A stretch of DNA of 49,154 nt from Acrasis kona (taxonomy: Eukaryota; Heterolobosea; Eutetramitea; Acrasida; Acrasidae): positions 1 to 49,154 of the forward strand of contig JAOPGA020001582.1 in the NCBI GenBank assembly GCA_026419775.2, in the 5' to 3' direction. This document shows, in pieces, positions 10,375 through 22,292 of the stretch. Positions within the stretch are counted from its first letter, which is position 1. Every line of letters begins with the position of its first letter. The translations under genes and the position numbers were made by a program. Under the pieces are notes generated by a model, which had not been told where the DNA came from, searched no databases, and saw only the letters and a list, made by a program, of their open reading frames with translations.

Positions 10375-11166
10375 ATGTCCTCTACAACAGACATTGAAAA
10401 AGAATACAAGGTTGCTCAAAAGTTGATACTTGATGTCAGAGCACAGCTAGAGGAGGTTGAAAGCATACAACATACTTCGGGATTGTTTGCATCAGGGAGT
10501 GGATCTCAACATAGCCAAAGCTCTACGAGAGCGAGGCGCACATATCAAGCAGACGAGATTGAGGGCGGAATGGTCAGTCCTTCTGCAGTAAATAACCACA
10601 AGCAACAATTAAAAATCATGGAGCTTCAGACAGCGCTCACCCAAAACATTAATAAATTGTCAAGAAGCGAGAGATCTATAAGGGATATGGTTCCTCAATT
10701 GCCTATGAACAAGAAGGACTATTGGAAGAGAGAGGTTGAAAACATTACAGAAGAGAGTCGCTTCCTAAGAAGAAGTGTAGATAAATATCTTAGAAGCATA
10801 CATGACACAGAGCGCGATAGGGAGTTGTTGATGGGTGCATATAAATCCACTTCAGCTGAACGGAGGGGCGAGAAGGCTGTTATGGAGAGTTTGGCAGATC
10901 AAAGGTCATCAATGCAAAGATCGAAACAGGTTATTGAACAAATGAAAGATTATGGTGCAAACTTGATGTCCATGTTGGGTGAGCAATCAGATACAATGAG
11001 AGCAGCACATCGGAGAGTAATGGATATGGGAGTAACGATGGGCATTGTCCAGTCAACTCTAGGCATGATACAAAGAAGGCACATTCGCGATAAATGGATT
11101 GTTTACACTGGAATGTTCCTTGTGAGCGCTCTTTTGATGTTCGTATTCTGGTGGAAATTTTTGTAA
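10375..11166 (+). CDS. GOSR2: Membrin / GOSR2-type Qb-SNARE
   Basis: 263 residues: an N-terminal helical region, a Ser-rich linker (about 40-70), then a SNARE motif of about residues 170-235 (SLADQRSSMQRSKQVIEQM...GEQSDTMRAAHRRVMDMG...LGMIQRRHIRDKWI) with Gln in the central GEQ layer. It closes with a single C-terminal hydrophobic anchor (VYTGMFLVSALLMFVFWWKFL) and no tail, as expected for a tail-anchored SNARE. The RRHxRDKWI sequence before the anchor matches membrin/Bos1 (RRAxQDKxF) better than other Qb-SNAREs. Membrin acts in ER-Golgi and intra-Golgi fusion with syntaxin 5 partners. The next gene ends 47 nt away, tail to tail. Confidence 0.85.
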   Translation: MSSTTDIEKEYKVAQKLILDVRAQLEEVESIQHTSGLFASGSGSQHSQSSTRARRTYQADEIEGGMVSPSAVNNHKQQLKIMELQTALTQNINKLSRSERSIRDMVPQLPMNKKDYWKREVENITEESRFLRRSVDKYLRSIHDTERDRELLMGAYKSTSAERRGEKAVMESLADQRSSMQRSKQVIEQMKDYGANLMSMLGEQSDTMRAAHRRVMDMGVTMGIVQSTLGMIQRRHIRDKWIVYTGMFLVSALLMFVFWWKFL

Positions 11167-11213
11167 TTTTGCAAGGTTTGATAATATTACATGCATGTAA
11201 ACAAATACATCTT

Positions 11214-13095
11214 TTATTCTGAATTTGATTCAAGTATCATTCCACTAACTTTCTCTCCAATCATAATTGATGGTGCATTTGTGTTGCCGCGCACGATTTG
11301 TGGCATAATCGAGGCATCTGCCACTCTCAAATTCTTTATGCCCACGACGCGAAGTTGGTAGTCAACAACTGTTTGAGGATCATTCGCATCGCCCATCTTG
11401 CATGTACTTGTGGGATGATATAGAGTAATAAGATCATCAATAATGGCTTTACGAATGTGCTCCTCAGAGGTAACATTTAGTCCAGGAGCTAATTCCTTCG
11501 ACACGATACTTTTTAAGGGATCTGTTTGGGTCACATTTCTGTACAGGAGCAACATTTCTACCATCTTCTTCATATCGGTGTCATCTTCAAAGTAGCGAGG
11601 GTCTATCAAAGGAGCATCAAATGGATCGCTGCTCTTTAAAGTGATCTCTCCCTTGCTTTTTGGATTTAAAAGAACATAACCAAGAGAGATGCCATGTCCC
11701 ACTGATTGACCAAATCTCTCGACTGGTTTCGTCATGCCGTGGTTAATGTGAAGAGCAGGAAGGAACACCAACTGAAAATCAGGATGTTGTTCGCCCAGTT
11801 TTTTACCAAGAGGACTCAACATGAAGCCGTTACCTTCTGCTCCGTTTGATGCGAACGGACCAGTCCCCATCAACAACCAACGGAACAGATTAGAGAGATT
11901 ATCTTCAGCCAACAGAGAGGTGGCATTAACTTGAACGTACATACCACAGCATGCATGGTCCTGTAGGTTCTTACCAACACCTTGGAGATGTTTTACAATT
12001 TTAATGTTATGTTTTTCTAATTCTTGTTTCGGCCCTATTCCACTCAACATGAGTATTTGAGGACTTTGAACAGCACCAGCAGATAAAATGATTTCTTTAT
12101 TAGCACGTATTTTTATTTTTCTACTCTTGTTTCTACTGTCAACGTACTCAACGCCATTCACTTGAGTAGGGTCACTGTCAGAGAATAATAATCTAGTGAC
12201 GTGTGCATGGGTGCGGACGTGTAGATTAGATCTCATGAGCACATCATCAGTCAGGAAGGCATCTGATGCTGAATGTCTGCGACCCAGGAACGTGTTGATT
12301 TGGTTAAAGCCGAACCCCCATTGAGATTTACCGTTTGTGTCGTGATTAATTTCGAGTCCGAATGCATTTGCGAACGACTCTATGGTGATTTTCGTTAGAG
12401 AATGTACCCAATTATTTGTAGTGATGCGCCATTCTCCTTTGTATCCGTGATAATCAGGATCTACGTCGTCTGGACTTTGGTTGTTTTCTGATTTTTTAAA
12501 GTATTGGAGTACATCTTGGTAAGACCAATGGGGTTCGTTGGTTTCTTTATTGATCAGCTTTGAATCCTGACCCAAGTGTATTTGATTCCATTCGTCATAG
12601 TCGTAGCGACCGCCTCTTTGATAGATCATTGCGTTCAAGCTACTTGATCCACCGAGGGTTTTTCCTCTCGGCCAAAACATACGTCTGTCACCGACGTGTT
12701 TTTGTGGCACTGTTTCAAAGTCCCAGTCAAACTCAGTTTTCAAGTTTTTAGGAAATCCAATTGGTAGAGATATTTCCAGTCTTGTGTCGGAGGGACCTAT
12801 TGTTGTGAGATTTTGGTCTAATTTGATACTTACCTGCCTCTAACAACAACACTGAATAATTATGACTAGGATTTGAGAGACGATTGGCCAATACACATCC
12901 TGAACTACCTGCTCCAATCACAATAAAATCAAAACCAGTTTTTGAAGATGAAGTAAACCAGTCTTCATCTGAAAGCAGGTAAGATATGTTGTGTATAAGT
13001 CGATCAGGTTTAGTAACCAGGCGAACGAATACTGTTCCAAAAATTGCGGCTATAACAGCGACAACCAAAGACGCTTTAACGAGAAGTGACACCAT
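11214..13095 (-). CDS. GMC-family FAD oxidoreductase (choline-dehydrogenase-like), membrane-anchored
   Basis: Two exons, 13095-12834 and 12796-11214, joined across a 37-nt GTAAGT..TAG intron; 614 residues. An N-terminal hydrophobic anchor (about 5-25) precedes the FAD-binding motif [19 protein letters not shown] and the GMC signatures [13 protein letters not shown] and [16 protein letters not shown]. Near the C-terminus [10 protein letters not shown] supplies the catalytic His and [14 protein letters not shown] the partner Asn. The family oxidises alcohols, sugars or choline; the substrate cannot be told from sequence. The single anchor suggests an endomembrane location. Length is typical for the family. 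Confidence 0.92.
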
Positions 13096-13181
13096 TTTGC
13101 TTCCTCAACCATGTAATTTTTACAACTAAAAGTCAGAGGAAAAAGCAAGAGATTGTTCTGATGAAATTTATGTATACATTT

Positions 13182-13937
13182 TTAATATTGTTGATATCCT
13201 GAGCCTTCGCTGCTTCTAATTTTAACGCTGCCTCTTGGTTGGGAGTCATTTCCGGCGTCTTGAATTTGTTGCTTTAAGTATCCCCATCCCTTTGAAAGAG
13301 TCTCCCCAGCACTATTTAGAGAGCCCTTTACTGTGTTGAGTGCTCCTGTAATTTCTGGCATCTCGCTCTCAATTGGTCTAATCTTACCAGTGCAGAAAAG
13401 GAACGCGATACTTACTCGGTCTACCACATTTCCCTGTTCTGTAGAATCCATTCTGTAGGCAATATCTAATAGTTGATCTCTATCCACCTTTTGATGAAAT
13501 TGATTCTCCTCGAACAATCTAACAATGACGGCCTGTGCAGACCTATATATTGCGCTTGGATAGTTATTTGGTTGCTTGAGTGGTACAGGTAGTGTACCCA
13601 CTAACTCGTGGAATGGATAGACTATATAAGGTGAAAACAATTCAAAGTTGTACTCCATACCTTGCACCGCTGATTCTCCTATTATTAACCCCTTAAGTAG
13701 TAACGATGTAGCATATGCATATTGGTCGTCGAATATCACCAACGAAACTTGTTTGTTTGGATTTGTAGGGTCAATGGCTATAAGAACCCTCTCAATGTCT
13801 CCGCAGTAGCAGAACAAATCGATTACTTGTTTAACATTTAAAGTTGGTGCCAATCTACTGACAAAAATGCTTCTTAGAATTTGAGAACTTGTCAAATTAG
13901 AGAAACTAGCCGGTATCTGGGAGACCTCTTGTGACAT
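13182..13937 (-). CDS. RRM-domain protein, unknown role
   Basis: 251 residues, single exon. An RRM-like fold lies at about 24-100: SIFVSRLAPTLNVKQVIDLFCYCGDIERVLIA (RNP2-like) and KQVSLVIFDDQYAYATSLLL (degenerate RNP1-like). The middle is helical. The C-terminal region (ITGALNTVKGSLNSAGETLSKGW) resembles the amphipathic tail of Vip1/Bpl-type RRM proteins, and the extreme C-terminus is polar. RNP1 lacks the usual aromatic pair, so RNA binding is uncertain. Confidence 0.65.
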   Translation of the reverse strand: MSQEVSQIPASFSNLTSSQILRSIFVSRLAPTLNVKQVIDLFCYCGDIERVLIAIDPTNPNKQVSLVIFDDQYAYATSLLLKGLIIGESAVQGMEYNFELFSPYIVYPFHELVGTLPVPLKQPNNYPSAIYRSAQAVIVRLFEENQFHQKVDRDQLLDIAYRMDSTEQGNVVDRVSIAFLFCTGKIRPIESEMPEITGALNTVKGSLNSAGETLSKGWGYLKQQIQDAGNDSQPRGSVKIRSSEGSGYQQY

Positions 13938-14000
13938 TTTAGTTGACCAAAAATCGCAATGTTACACGGCGATGGGTCATTGGTCAGAGATAACGAGGAT

Positions 14001-14577
14001 GAAGAGAACTAAAAGCAACAAAAAAAGGACTTTGTTCGTATAAAAAAATACAAGTGTAGCGTGGAATGTTTTGACTGTGAAGATGTTCTTTTTCACATCG
14101 CATCTTTTATGCACAAGGAGTTGGATTTCATTATGTAGTACGCGCACCAAAAAAAGGTCTTCAAGAATTACGAAAACCTGATTATGACTAGTTGCTATCA
14201 AGTGCAACATTTGAACATCTCAGAGGAATACACACTCTTGACATGAGTTATTGCAATCAAATCACCGATGCAGTACTAGTTTATCTCACAGGAATACACA
14301 CTCTTAACATTAGCGGTTGCAGATATACGTGATGCAGTATTCGTTCATCTCAGAGGTATACACACTCTTAACATGAGTGATTGCTATGATATCGATAATG
14401 CACCATTTGAACATCTCAGAGGAATACATACTCTTGACATAAGTCATTGCCATCAAATCACTGATGAAGCACTAGTTCATCTCAAAGGATTACATGCTCT
14501 TAACATACTGGGTTGTAATTAAATAACCACCGCAGGATTTGTTCATCTCAAAGGAATAAATGCTTAATAGGAACTAG
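14001..14577 (+). pseudogene. Broken F-box / leucine-rich-repeat gene
   Basis: An MKRTKSNKKR-like start near 14001 shifts frame into CEDVLFHIASFMHKELDFIM, an F-box-like helix pair, which stops at a TAG near 14136. The frame then continues to YENLIMTSCYQ. After another shift come about six 23-residue (69-nt) repeats of the type HLRGIHTLDMSYCNQITDA. One repeat carries a small deletion that shifts frame (near 14325) and another an in-frame TAA in place of a Gln codon (near 14519). High similarity among repeats but several lesions indicate a recently dead gene. F-box/LRR proteins act as SCF ubiquitin-ligase substrate adaptors. Confidence 0.82.
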
Positions 14578-14966
14578 AAACTGATGAAAATAAACACGCT
14601 CATGAATTAGTTATGCTTGTCAAGTTAATCTCTACTTTTTGTTTCTGTTCTTATAGAAAATATGTGTTCCACTTTGCATTAGACTTTATTTTTGTTTTGT
14701 TTGTATTGTCGCAAAAAGTACTGAATGTCCTTCCTATTCCCTCTACCATCGAGCTCCGCACTCATCAAATGTGAAGTGCTCGCGTGCTTCTAGATAAGTC
14801 CGAGGATAACAAAAACCTGCGACACATTTTGATTAGATCTATTTTCGTATCCACCTTCCTTATTTTTATGTTGAAATCTATAATTAAAATACCAGTTATT
14901 TTTAACAGTCGCATATAAAAGTAGAACATCCACCGAGGATCCCGCACCAAAAAAAAGAAAAACAAC

Positions 14967-15569
14967 ATGGTTGGAATTAGATCATTATTTAGCAGAAACT
15001 CAACAGAAACAGCAGCACTCAATGTACACGATCAAGTATACACAGAGAAATCGAGCTCCGATGGTGTAATAACCGCAGGAGTGAAGGACATGATTGTTGT
15101 GGAAAACTCAGGCCAATACCATTGCTTCGATACAGTATCAAGCGTCACTAGATATCCCGAATTTTTATCTTTGTACGAAAACGTAGTGGTTCTTGAAGAC
15201 CAAGGAATGAACGAATTAGGAGAGTCGGTCAAGATTGTTAGATACAATATTCACGTTCCTCTTATATTCTCAGCCTTCCTAAGAGAGCTACATTATACTT
15301 TAAGGTTGGTCACAAAGGTTGGTCCCGAAGAGTCGTACATGAAGTGGACACAAGTTGACGGACCCTCTTTTGTTAAGGAAAACGTTGGCCACTGGACGTC
15401 AAGACAAGTTGGTCCTAATGTAGAGTTGGGTCTTGAAATGGAGCTTGGTTACAAATTTTACCTCCCTTCACACTTAAAGAACTACATACAGTCGACAATA
15501 TTGAGAGACACTTTGGCTTCCATAAAGAAGAGAGCTCAAGATACTCAAACGTCATTTAAACCTTTTTGA
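14967..15569 (+). CDS. SRPBCC/START-like lipid-binding-fold protein (Coq10/RatA-like)
   Basis: 200 residues, ATG in good context. The pattern is that of the helix-grip SRPBCC fold: VSSVTRYPEFLSLYENVVVLED near residue 60 (the Coq10/polyketide-cyclase V..YPEFL signature), then LHYTLRLVTKVGP, YMKWTQVDGPSFVKENVGHWTSR, and a long C-terminal helix (YIQSTILRDTLASIKKRA). Such proteins bind hydrophobic ligands. There is no obvious mitochondrial targeting peptide, so it need not be the ubiquinone chaperone. It stands intact between two dead repeat-protein genes. Confidence 0.7.
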   Translation: MVGIRSLFSRNSTETAALNVHDQVYTEKSSSDGVITAGVKDMIVVENSGQYHCFDTVSSVTRYPEFLSLYENVVVLEDQGMNELGESVKIVRYNIHVPLIFSAFLRELHYTLRLVTKVGPEESYMKWTQVDGPSFVKENVGHWTSRQVGPNVELGLEMELGYKFYLPSHLKNYIQSTILRDTLASIKKRAQDTQTSFKPF

Positions 15570-15631
15570 ATGTTGTAAATTTAAATAAAACCCTGTTCAT
15601 AAAGTTCATTTGTTCATTTGGTCTTTAAAAA

Positions 15632-15764
15632 TAGTGCCCTATATACACCTCTTGATGCCCGTGATGAAGAAACCACCAATGGGAAGATTGCAGAGGAAGA
15701 AGAGGAAGTTGATGAGAGAAGGCAAAATCAAAAGAAGAAGACCAAAAACAGTACCAGCAAATAA
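15632..15764 (+). other. Short coding-like relic with acidic/basic tail
   Basis: A frame without a start reads ALYTPLDARDEETTNGK, then a Glu run and a Lys-rich end before TAA at 15762-15764. It looks like the C-terminal end of a lost gene rather than a functional ORF. Confidence 0.3.
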
Positions 15765-15780
15765 AGATTAAATGCATCAC

Positions 15781-16137
15781 TCAGGTTATACATTGTGCTA
15801 CAATTTTCATTGTTTGTCCTGGTGGAAGGTATTTTAAGATAATAATGGCTCCATTTTCAATCATAACTTTTACAGCTTCTACGTTGAGATGCAACATTGC
15901 CTCTAGCAAGGCTTTGTTGTAATCCAAACTAATGGGCAGAGATAAATGTTGTACCATTCCAATCGCCGTCTCCTATAGGCCTCATCGATGATAAAGTAAA
16001 TAACTTCGCAATGGCCCCTACTACATGCATTTTCAAGAGCTGCTTGAATCAGTGGCAAATTTATACAATCTTCAACAAGATTGCATTGCTAAATTGTCGT
16101 CTCATAATTTAAATTGACAATTTGTTGTACAACAGAC
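15781..16137 (-). pseudogene. Broken ankyrin-repeat gene fragment
   Basis: On the minus strand the frame reads VVQQIVNLNYETTI, hits a TAG, and continues INLPLIQAALENACSRGHCEVIYFIIDEA, an ankyrin-like repeat. A frameshift in the GGAGACGGCGATTGG stretch moves the reading to SLDYNKALLEAMLHLNVEAVKVMIENGA, a second ankyrin-like unit, ending with TGA at 15783-15781. One stop and one shift in 120 codons mark it as dead. It resembles, but is not a copy of, the intact ankyrin gene at 5.9-6.8 kb. Confidence 0.7.
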
Positions 16138-16175
16138 AGATATTATACTATAAGCATATAAGTAGGTAAGCGTTC

Positions 16176-16220
16176 GGACATCAGAATCGACTCGGATATC
16201 CAAAGAATCTCGAACGTCTA
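16176..16220. repeat. Short copy of dispersed GGACATCC/GAACATCC repeat
   Basis: Two to three imperfect 18-nt units (ggacatcagaatcgactc, ggatatccaaagaatctc, gaacgtc...) match the units of the longer arrays at 38.5 kb and 39.3 kb. Confidence 0.55.
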
Positions 16221-16396
16221 TAGAGTGATTGAAACAAACAATAATATTTATATCAGATAAGCCTAGTCAAACACTAACACAGTGCGCATAATAAACAAGT
16301 ATCAACTACTTAAACCTCCTGTGCCAACCAAACTTCGAAGCCCGTTTCAACTCATGCAAAGTTTCAATAATTTAGTTTTTTATTTTTACAATAAAT

Positions 16397-17268
16397 TTAA
16401 CGTCTGGCAGCAATCTGTATGAGGCCACCGATGAGATAAAGTGCTCCGGCAATAATCCACAAAACTCCGGATTGGGTGTTGAATGACTGGCTGAAGTTAG
16501 TGCGTAGGTAGGACAACCATGTGATGGCACCTAATAGCAGCAACACGCTAGCGACAGTGTACATGATTGTTGCAATTCCGTTCACGTACAAACCAGATAA
16601 GAGTGATTTGGGTGCAACAGTATAGGTCAAGTTGCGGTTGTTAGTAAGGGATTCAATGTAGTTGTGGTACATGTAAATTCCGTCCACAATGGTTCCATAG
16701 TTGCGGATGACAAAGTATAAAAGGATGAGACCAGCACCAGTGATGAATAGGATCATTCCTGAATTGAAAATGTTTGGCCTTGTAATGGAACCCAACCATA
16801 AAGCAGCACCAATAATCATCAAAACGCTTCCAATAGCAAATGCTATGTTACCAATTGTATTGAGGTATCTGTATGGGGTATTATAGTGTCTGCTCTTCAT
16901 GGCGATGCCTCCCACAGATCCAAAGAACGAGGCAAGTAAGAAGAATGAGAATGCGATGATCCACAATACACCGGATGCTACGTAATAAAATGCGAGGTCT
17001 CTTAGTGAAAGTGCAGCTCCTACTAAAAGGAGGACACCGCCGATGAACATGCTTAGACCCATCAATGCTGACATTATCTATTGGAGTTAATTAAAGAACT
17101 TTAGTATTAACAGCGTACTTGTGAGAAAACATCTGACTTGGCTGTGACAGCTGTTGCTGATGCTGTTTGTGTGATGGTGGTCTGTGTGACGGTAGTCGCT
17201 CCTGGTACAAAGTCTTGCTTTATTACATCTACTGTGGTAGTATTGTTCATATCGTGTGTTGTCGACAT
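16397..17268 (-). CDS. Multi-pass membrane protein of unknown function
   Basis: Two exons, 17268-17119 and 17077-16397, across a 41-nt GTACGC..TAG intron; 276 residues. The first ATG is at MSTTHDM. A Thr-rich polar N-terminus of about 50 residues precedes at least six hydrophobic helices, most of the form IGxVLxxxGAxLxL with glycines and a terminal Trp, in two similar halves (GSVLMIIGAALWLGS, ASVLLLLGAITWLSY). The spacing weakly recalls YrhK-type helix pairs, but no family is claimed. The C-terminus ends ARR. Confidence 0.75.
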
Positions 17269-17532
17269 TGTTGTGTTTTTGTTATTTGTCACTTTCCTCA
17301 CTTTATTTTCTTTTAATAGAGGTCTACAAAATTAGATTTGTTTAAAAATAAAATCATAACTACAAAAATGGAGTATCATTTAATTTTAGATTTAAGAAAA
17401 TAATTGTCTGTCTTTACTGTAGGGTCTAGAGCTAAAGAACCAAATCGTCTAAATGCACACAACCACTTGATCAAAGGAATACTTTAAAAGAAAAAACAAA
17501 ACCAATAAAAAATACATTTTACAATAAAAACT

Positions 17533-20500
17533 TCAACCCTTCCAAACCTTAATGATACCATCTCTAGACGCACTAATCAACATTGGATACTGCACCCCTG
17601 CCGTTTTAATATCAGTCACGGTGTCAAAGTGTTGAGTGGCAACTGGAGCAGAAAATACTCCCAACCTTCTTGTATTCTGACCAGCCACAGGAATAGGATG
17701 ATCAAATTTAACAGTCTCATGCACCACCATAGTTGGTTTTGATTCCACGCTAGGATCAATCGACACTTCGTAGTGGCCCTTCTCCACGCTATCCAATCCG
17801 CTCACAATATAACTCTCTTCTACCTTTGCTGAATTCCAATAACGTATGCGACGATCAGTACTTCCAGTGTAGAAGCTACCATCTGTTGGATTCACATGTA
17901 AGGCCTTGACCTCGAATGTACCCGAGTCGGTCAGACCAGACGAACTCGACAGATTACCGCTGTTGCTTACGGTGGAATTACTTCCAACTACGTTCGAACC
18001 AGCCGAGTGATATTGCTCGATGATTTGTTCGAGCTCTCTTATCGCGTAGGGATCTTCAGAGTTGATTCCGCTCTTGCGATTCGAAGCACCACTAGCGGTA
18101 GAGCTCCTTGTTCTCTTTAATCCACCAGAGCTACTAGTGGATGATGAACCACTGCCGCTGCTACTGCCGCTATTCGAAATGTTATTTTGTTTCACGTCGT
18201 GACATCTGAATACTGCCACCGTGGATTGTGTTTCCAAATTAAATAACTTTACATCTCTACTTGCAGTTGCAACGTAGATACTGGGGCTCGTTATATCCAT
18301 CAATTGAGCGCTCGTTTGATGCTTGTTGGCGATGGTGTCCTTTAGAGAAGTGGGACAAACCACCATACGATTCACGCTGGTCTGACTGACGCGCTTCGTA
18401 CACACGTTGATTTGGAACCTCAAATCCCATAGCGTCAAGAATCCTCTTCTTGTAGCAGTGCACATCCATGTGTCATGTCCACAAAGTGCACTGATGGGTC
18501 CTTGTTGCATGCACTCTTTGCTCCTCCAGCTAAATACCTCACGAGCCATTCTGGGATCTAATCCCACCGCCATACCACTCTGCGTTCCACAAACAATTAA
18601 TGGAGCTCCATGAATCATCAACGCCCTCACTACATTGACGCTGGGTGGAGTTCCATGTTGTGGATTCATCTCCGCTACGTAACGAGCTCCATCCTCAGTG
18701 ATGCTGACGAGAGATAGCGATCCTCCAGTGTCTGCGTTATAGAGATGAACGTATCCATGGTCATTACACAGCGCCACGTGTGGTGAATCTGGTAGAATGG
18801 CAACGCTTAGTACTCTACCAGGTGCTGTGGTGTGACATGATTTACTAGTCATCGAGAAATCACGATCTGCGTGTCGAACGTCCCATAGACGAACGGTTCC
18901 ATCGTTACCACCAGATACCAACCATGCACCAGAGGAATGCACTGCCATTTCGTTGATGGCACCCTTGTGCTGATGGGATTCTCCATGCAAGTGCCGAGGA
19001 TGCATATCTTCGGTGTTAGCAGGCGTCAACTGCTGAAGATGATTCACGCTGGACCCAACCACTCCAGCATTATTTAAATTGGCAACACCTGTCGTTGCAG
19101 CGATGGATTGATTGCCAGTAGGTAACGTAGAACCAGAAGAAGAAGAAGAAGAAACAGAAACAGAAGAAGTGTCGATGGGTTGTGTCATTTCCAAATCAGT
19201 AGACAACGAAGATCGATTCTTGACTAATTTCTTTGGAGTCGGTTTCACAAACATGTTGTTCCACTCATTGGTGAAACTATTTTGCGTGCCACCAGCACCC
19301 ACAGCATTCATTCCATTCAATGCCAATTGCTGCTGTTGTTGATTCTGATACTGTAATTGCATGTGTTGTTGATTCAATCCGCTACTCTTTATAAAGTAAC
19401 TCTCCACCGGCACTTGATGAGTATATAAATTCACATCCAATTTCCTCACCGCTGCATCAGAGTGCGAAGATGAATTTGCATTGGAATCGCTCGTATCTAA
19501 GCTCTTCATTTGAATAATCCTTGCAGCCACTTCCAAATAGCTCTTCATCAAGTTCAAACTCTCCATCTCATCAACGCTCCTCACGTCCAAAATCTCATAA
19601 TTCTTACCATGATGACGATCCACACCAAGCGCTCGATCAAAGTGGAACCTCCTCACTGCAGGTTTGATGCTCTCCAATAACGAAATTTCGGTAATGTTCC
19701 AAATCGGATATTCCAAGTGTTTCTTCAATATGGAATTGATCAAGAAGCAACAACTATCTGCATTTCCAAATTGTTTGGCACAGCTGGAAAAGTAAGCCAC
19801 GGTGTTCATGCGAATCCAAGTGTTTGGGTGATGAAGCAGAGGCGCCAATTTGGGAGACACGTCCAATAAAGTCGATTTGGAGAACAGACCTAATTGAGTC
19901 AGGCTCACCAATCCGTTGATGGCTTGTTCAATGACGAATTCTTCTGGATCGTAAAGTGCTTGGAGGATGCATGGCAATATGTATTCTTTCAAGTTGGTGG
20001 GCCCTACGTAGACGCTCACGCACGTGATTTGTTCCAAGAAGGCATGTCGCAATCTCCAATCGTCAATGTTCAGGAACGTGATCATGTACGATAACACGTT
20101 GATGATGGTCTTTTTTCTACCGTAGAATATGCACAGCCATAAAATGTGCTTCAGCAGGGCTCTCTTGACCAAATTACACTCGTCGTTCATGATCTGAATC
20201 ACGAGGTAATTAATTTCATTTTGCAAATGAGCGAGATCGTTATCGAACGTGCCCTTGATCATGTTCAAGTTGACGTTTCTGGAATCGACATTGATGGTCG
20301 ATTGTTTGATGAGTCGCCCCATCTCCAAGAATCTTCTCGCTTGATAGCTCAACAAAGGTAAATGTTCGCTAAATGTGACCCTCACCATCTCGCTCACATC
20401 AGGTGCATATAAGCTCTTGAGCGACGGTAAAATGTAATCAATGAACAAATTGGCCTCTGATGCTGGGAAGCTGGTCACTTTGGTCAGTACATAAGTGAGC

Positions 20501-22064
20501 GTGCGTATGGCCGTGGATTTGACTAGGCCGCTGTGATGCGTCAATAACGAACAAGTGTACGGGACTAGACGTTGTAATCGCGTGTAGTTGGTTCCATAAT
20601 CTGCTAATTTCTGCATCAACATGAGACCGTTCACGATCCATGTGGTCGTTTGTGATACTCGCACGCTGGAACATAAGAGCGTGCTGATGATTTCCATTCC
20701 TTCGTATTCTTGATTGAGCGATGATGTTGGGAACGATTGATTGGGTTGACTGGAATCGCGACGATCGACAATGATTGGTTGTCTTTCCTTTTCATTGACC
20801 GGAATGGAATCGATTGGATTCTGCGACGTTGGTTTTTGTTGGGTGATGATTTGTATGCACTCGTCGAATTGATCGCCGATGGCTTTGATGCGATCGTCAC
20901 ATGACTTGAGTATCATTTGTGACATGAACTGATGGATCCATTCGAAATAAGATGGGAATACTTTGGGCGTGTATTTTTGGAAAATGTTCTTGGCTGATGG
21001 TCTAAAACATTAATAGAACGTGTACGGTTGTGGTTTACCTTTCTGATGGATCCAAGCGTAACATTTCAGAAATCATTTCACGAGGTCCTTCTTCAATCTT
21101 CATCAACCACGAATCCAAGTGTTCTCGCTGTCCTTTGCGATAAGCCAATAGTTGTGAAAAATCAAACAAGTTCTCTCCATCAAGGAACAATTGTGCAATG
21201 ACACATCCTGCGCTAAACATGTCCATTGCTTCGGTTACTGGAACGTCGTTTCCTAAATTATTCATTTGTGAAACTTTTTCTATAACGTATTGATTAAAAG
21301 ATGGAAATGATTGGGTACCTTGTGCAGCTGCATCGCTTCCAACGTGTGCTTCGTAAAATCTCTCTGGCGCTATCGGACATATTCTCCTTTCTGCAGTGTC
21401 GAAAAAGTAACTGAAATTTGATGGATCAGTATGGGTAGGTTTGAAGGGAGCCAAGTCAGTCAGGAATGCCCAATCCCAACCTTTTCAGCGTTAGAGACTG
21501 AACAATGATCAACTTACCCGTCAAAACGACATTTTCTGCTTTAATGTCTCCGTGATATAATCCTGCTTCATGAATTTGGCACAATCCTTTAAGTATTTGA
21601 TATGCGATCCATCTTTTTCCAAGAGAACTAAAAAATGGTCTCGTGCTGACATTATAAGTAAGTGGAGTAATATTAAAACGCACCTAATGCGGTCTGCTAA
21701 ATTTGAGTAGCAGTATTGTCTTATCAAATAACCCGCCTTATCAGTCTCCACCATACGGTTGTATCCAACAACATTAGGTTGGTTCTTCAATGTAAGCTTT
21801 TCGCTGAAAGCTTCAAAGTAACGAATTAAAGTGTAAAGATACTTTACCTTTGATGTTTGGGTATTGGTCGACTATATAGGTTGGTGAATCGTCTTCCTTT
21901 TTAAGATATACTTTGACAACAACATTTCCAAGTTCAGTCCAACATTGTACACTTTTCAAAAGTCTTCCACCGCCAAGATGCAAATTCACTCGCTCCAACC
22001 CTTCACCAAGATCCTGCAGGTGAAGTTCCTGCAGTGAACCCCCTATGGCCAGCTGGTTGCCCAT
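17533..22064 (-). CDS. PIK3R4: VPS15 / PIK3R4, regulatory pseudokinase of PI3-kinase complexes
   Basis: Five exons: 22064-21848, 21810-21684, 21645-21518, 21480-21039 and 21001-17533. Introns are 37, 38, 37 and 37 nt and all phases agree; 1,460 residues. The protein starts MGNQLA, the VPS15 N-myristoylation start. The kinase domain (to about 305) carries STRPFFSSLGKRWIAYQIL, YHGDIKAENV and the divergent WDWAFLTDLAPFKP in place of DFG, then RRICPIAPERFYE, all family hallmarks. HEAT repeats follow (about 390-760), then a Gln/Ser-rich linker and a C-terminal WD40 propeller from about 960 (SGGNDGTVRLWDVRH). With VPS34 and Beclin it makes PI3P for autophagy and endosomes. Upstream in-frame ATGs exist, but MGNQ is the conserved start. 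Confidence 0.95.
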
Positions 22065-22292
22065 ATTTTTGTAATTTATAAAGGAGTGGATGGAACCGGT
22101 TGCTAATATCTCAACACCCATACGGTGAGGTTCGAGCCTATCTTTCAAAAATATAAAAAAAAGATGTGTAATCTAGTACCCTTATATTTTTAGTCATCCG
22201 AAAGTCCCAGGTACCATTTATTGGGTAGGTGTTTGCTGACATCAACCATCGATTGTTAAGAGATAATTCAACAACTATTAAATTATATTATA

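Noticed and set aside
13977-14210. Minus-strand 77-codon hydrophobic ORF
   Set aside because: It is antisense to the F-box/LRR pseudogene.
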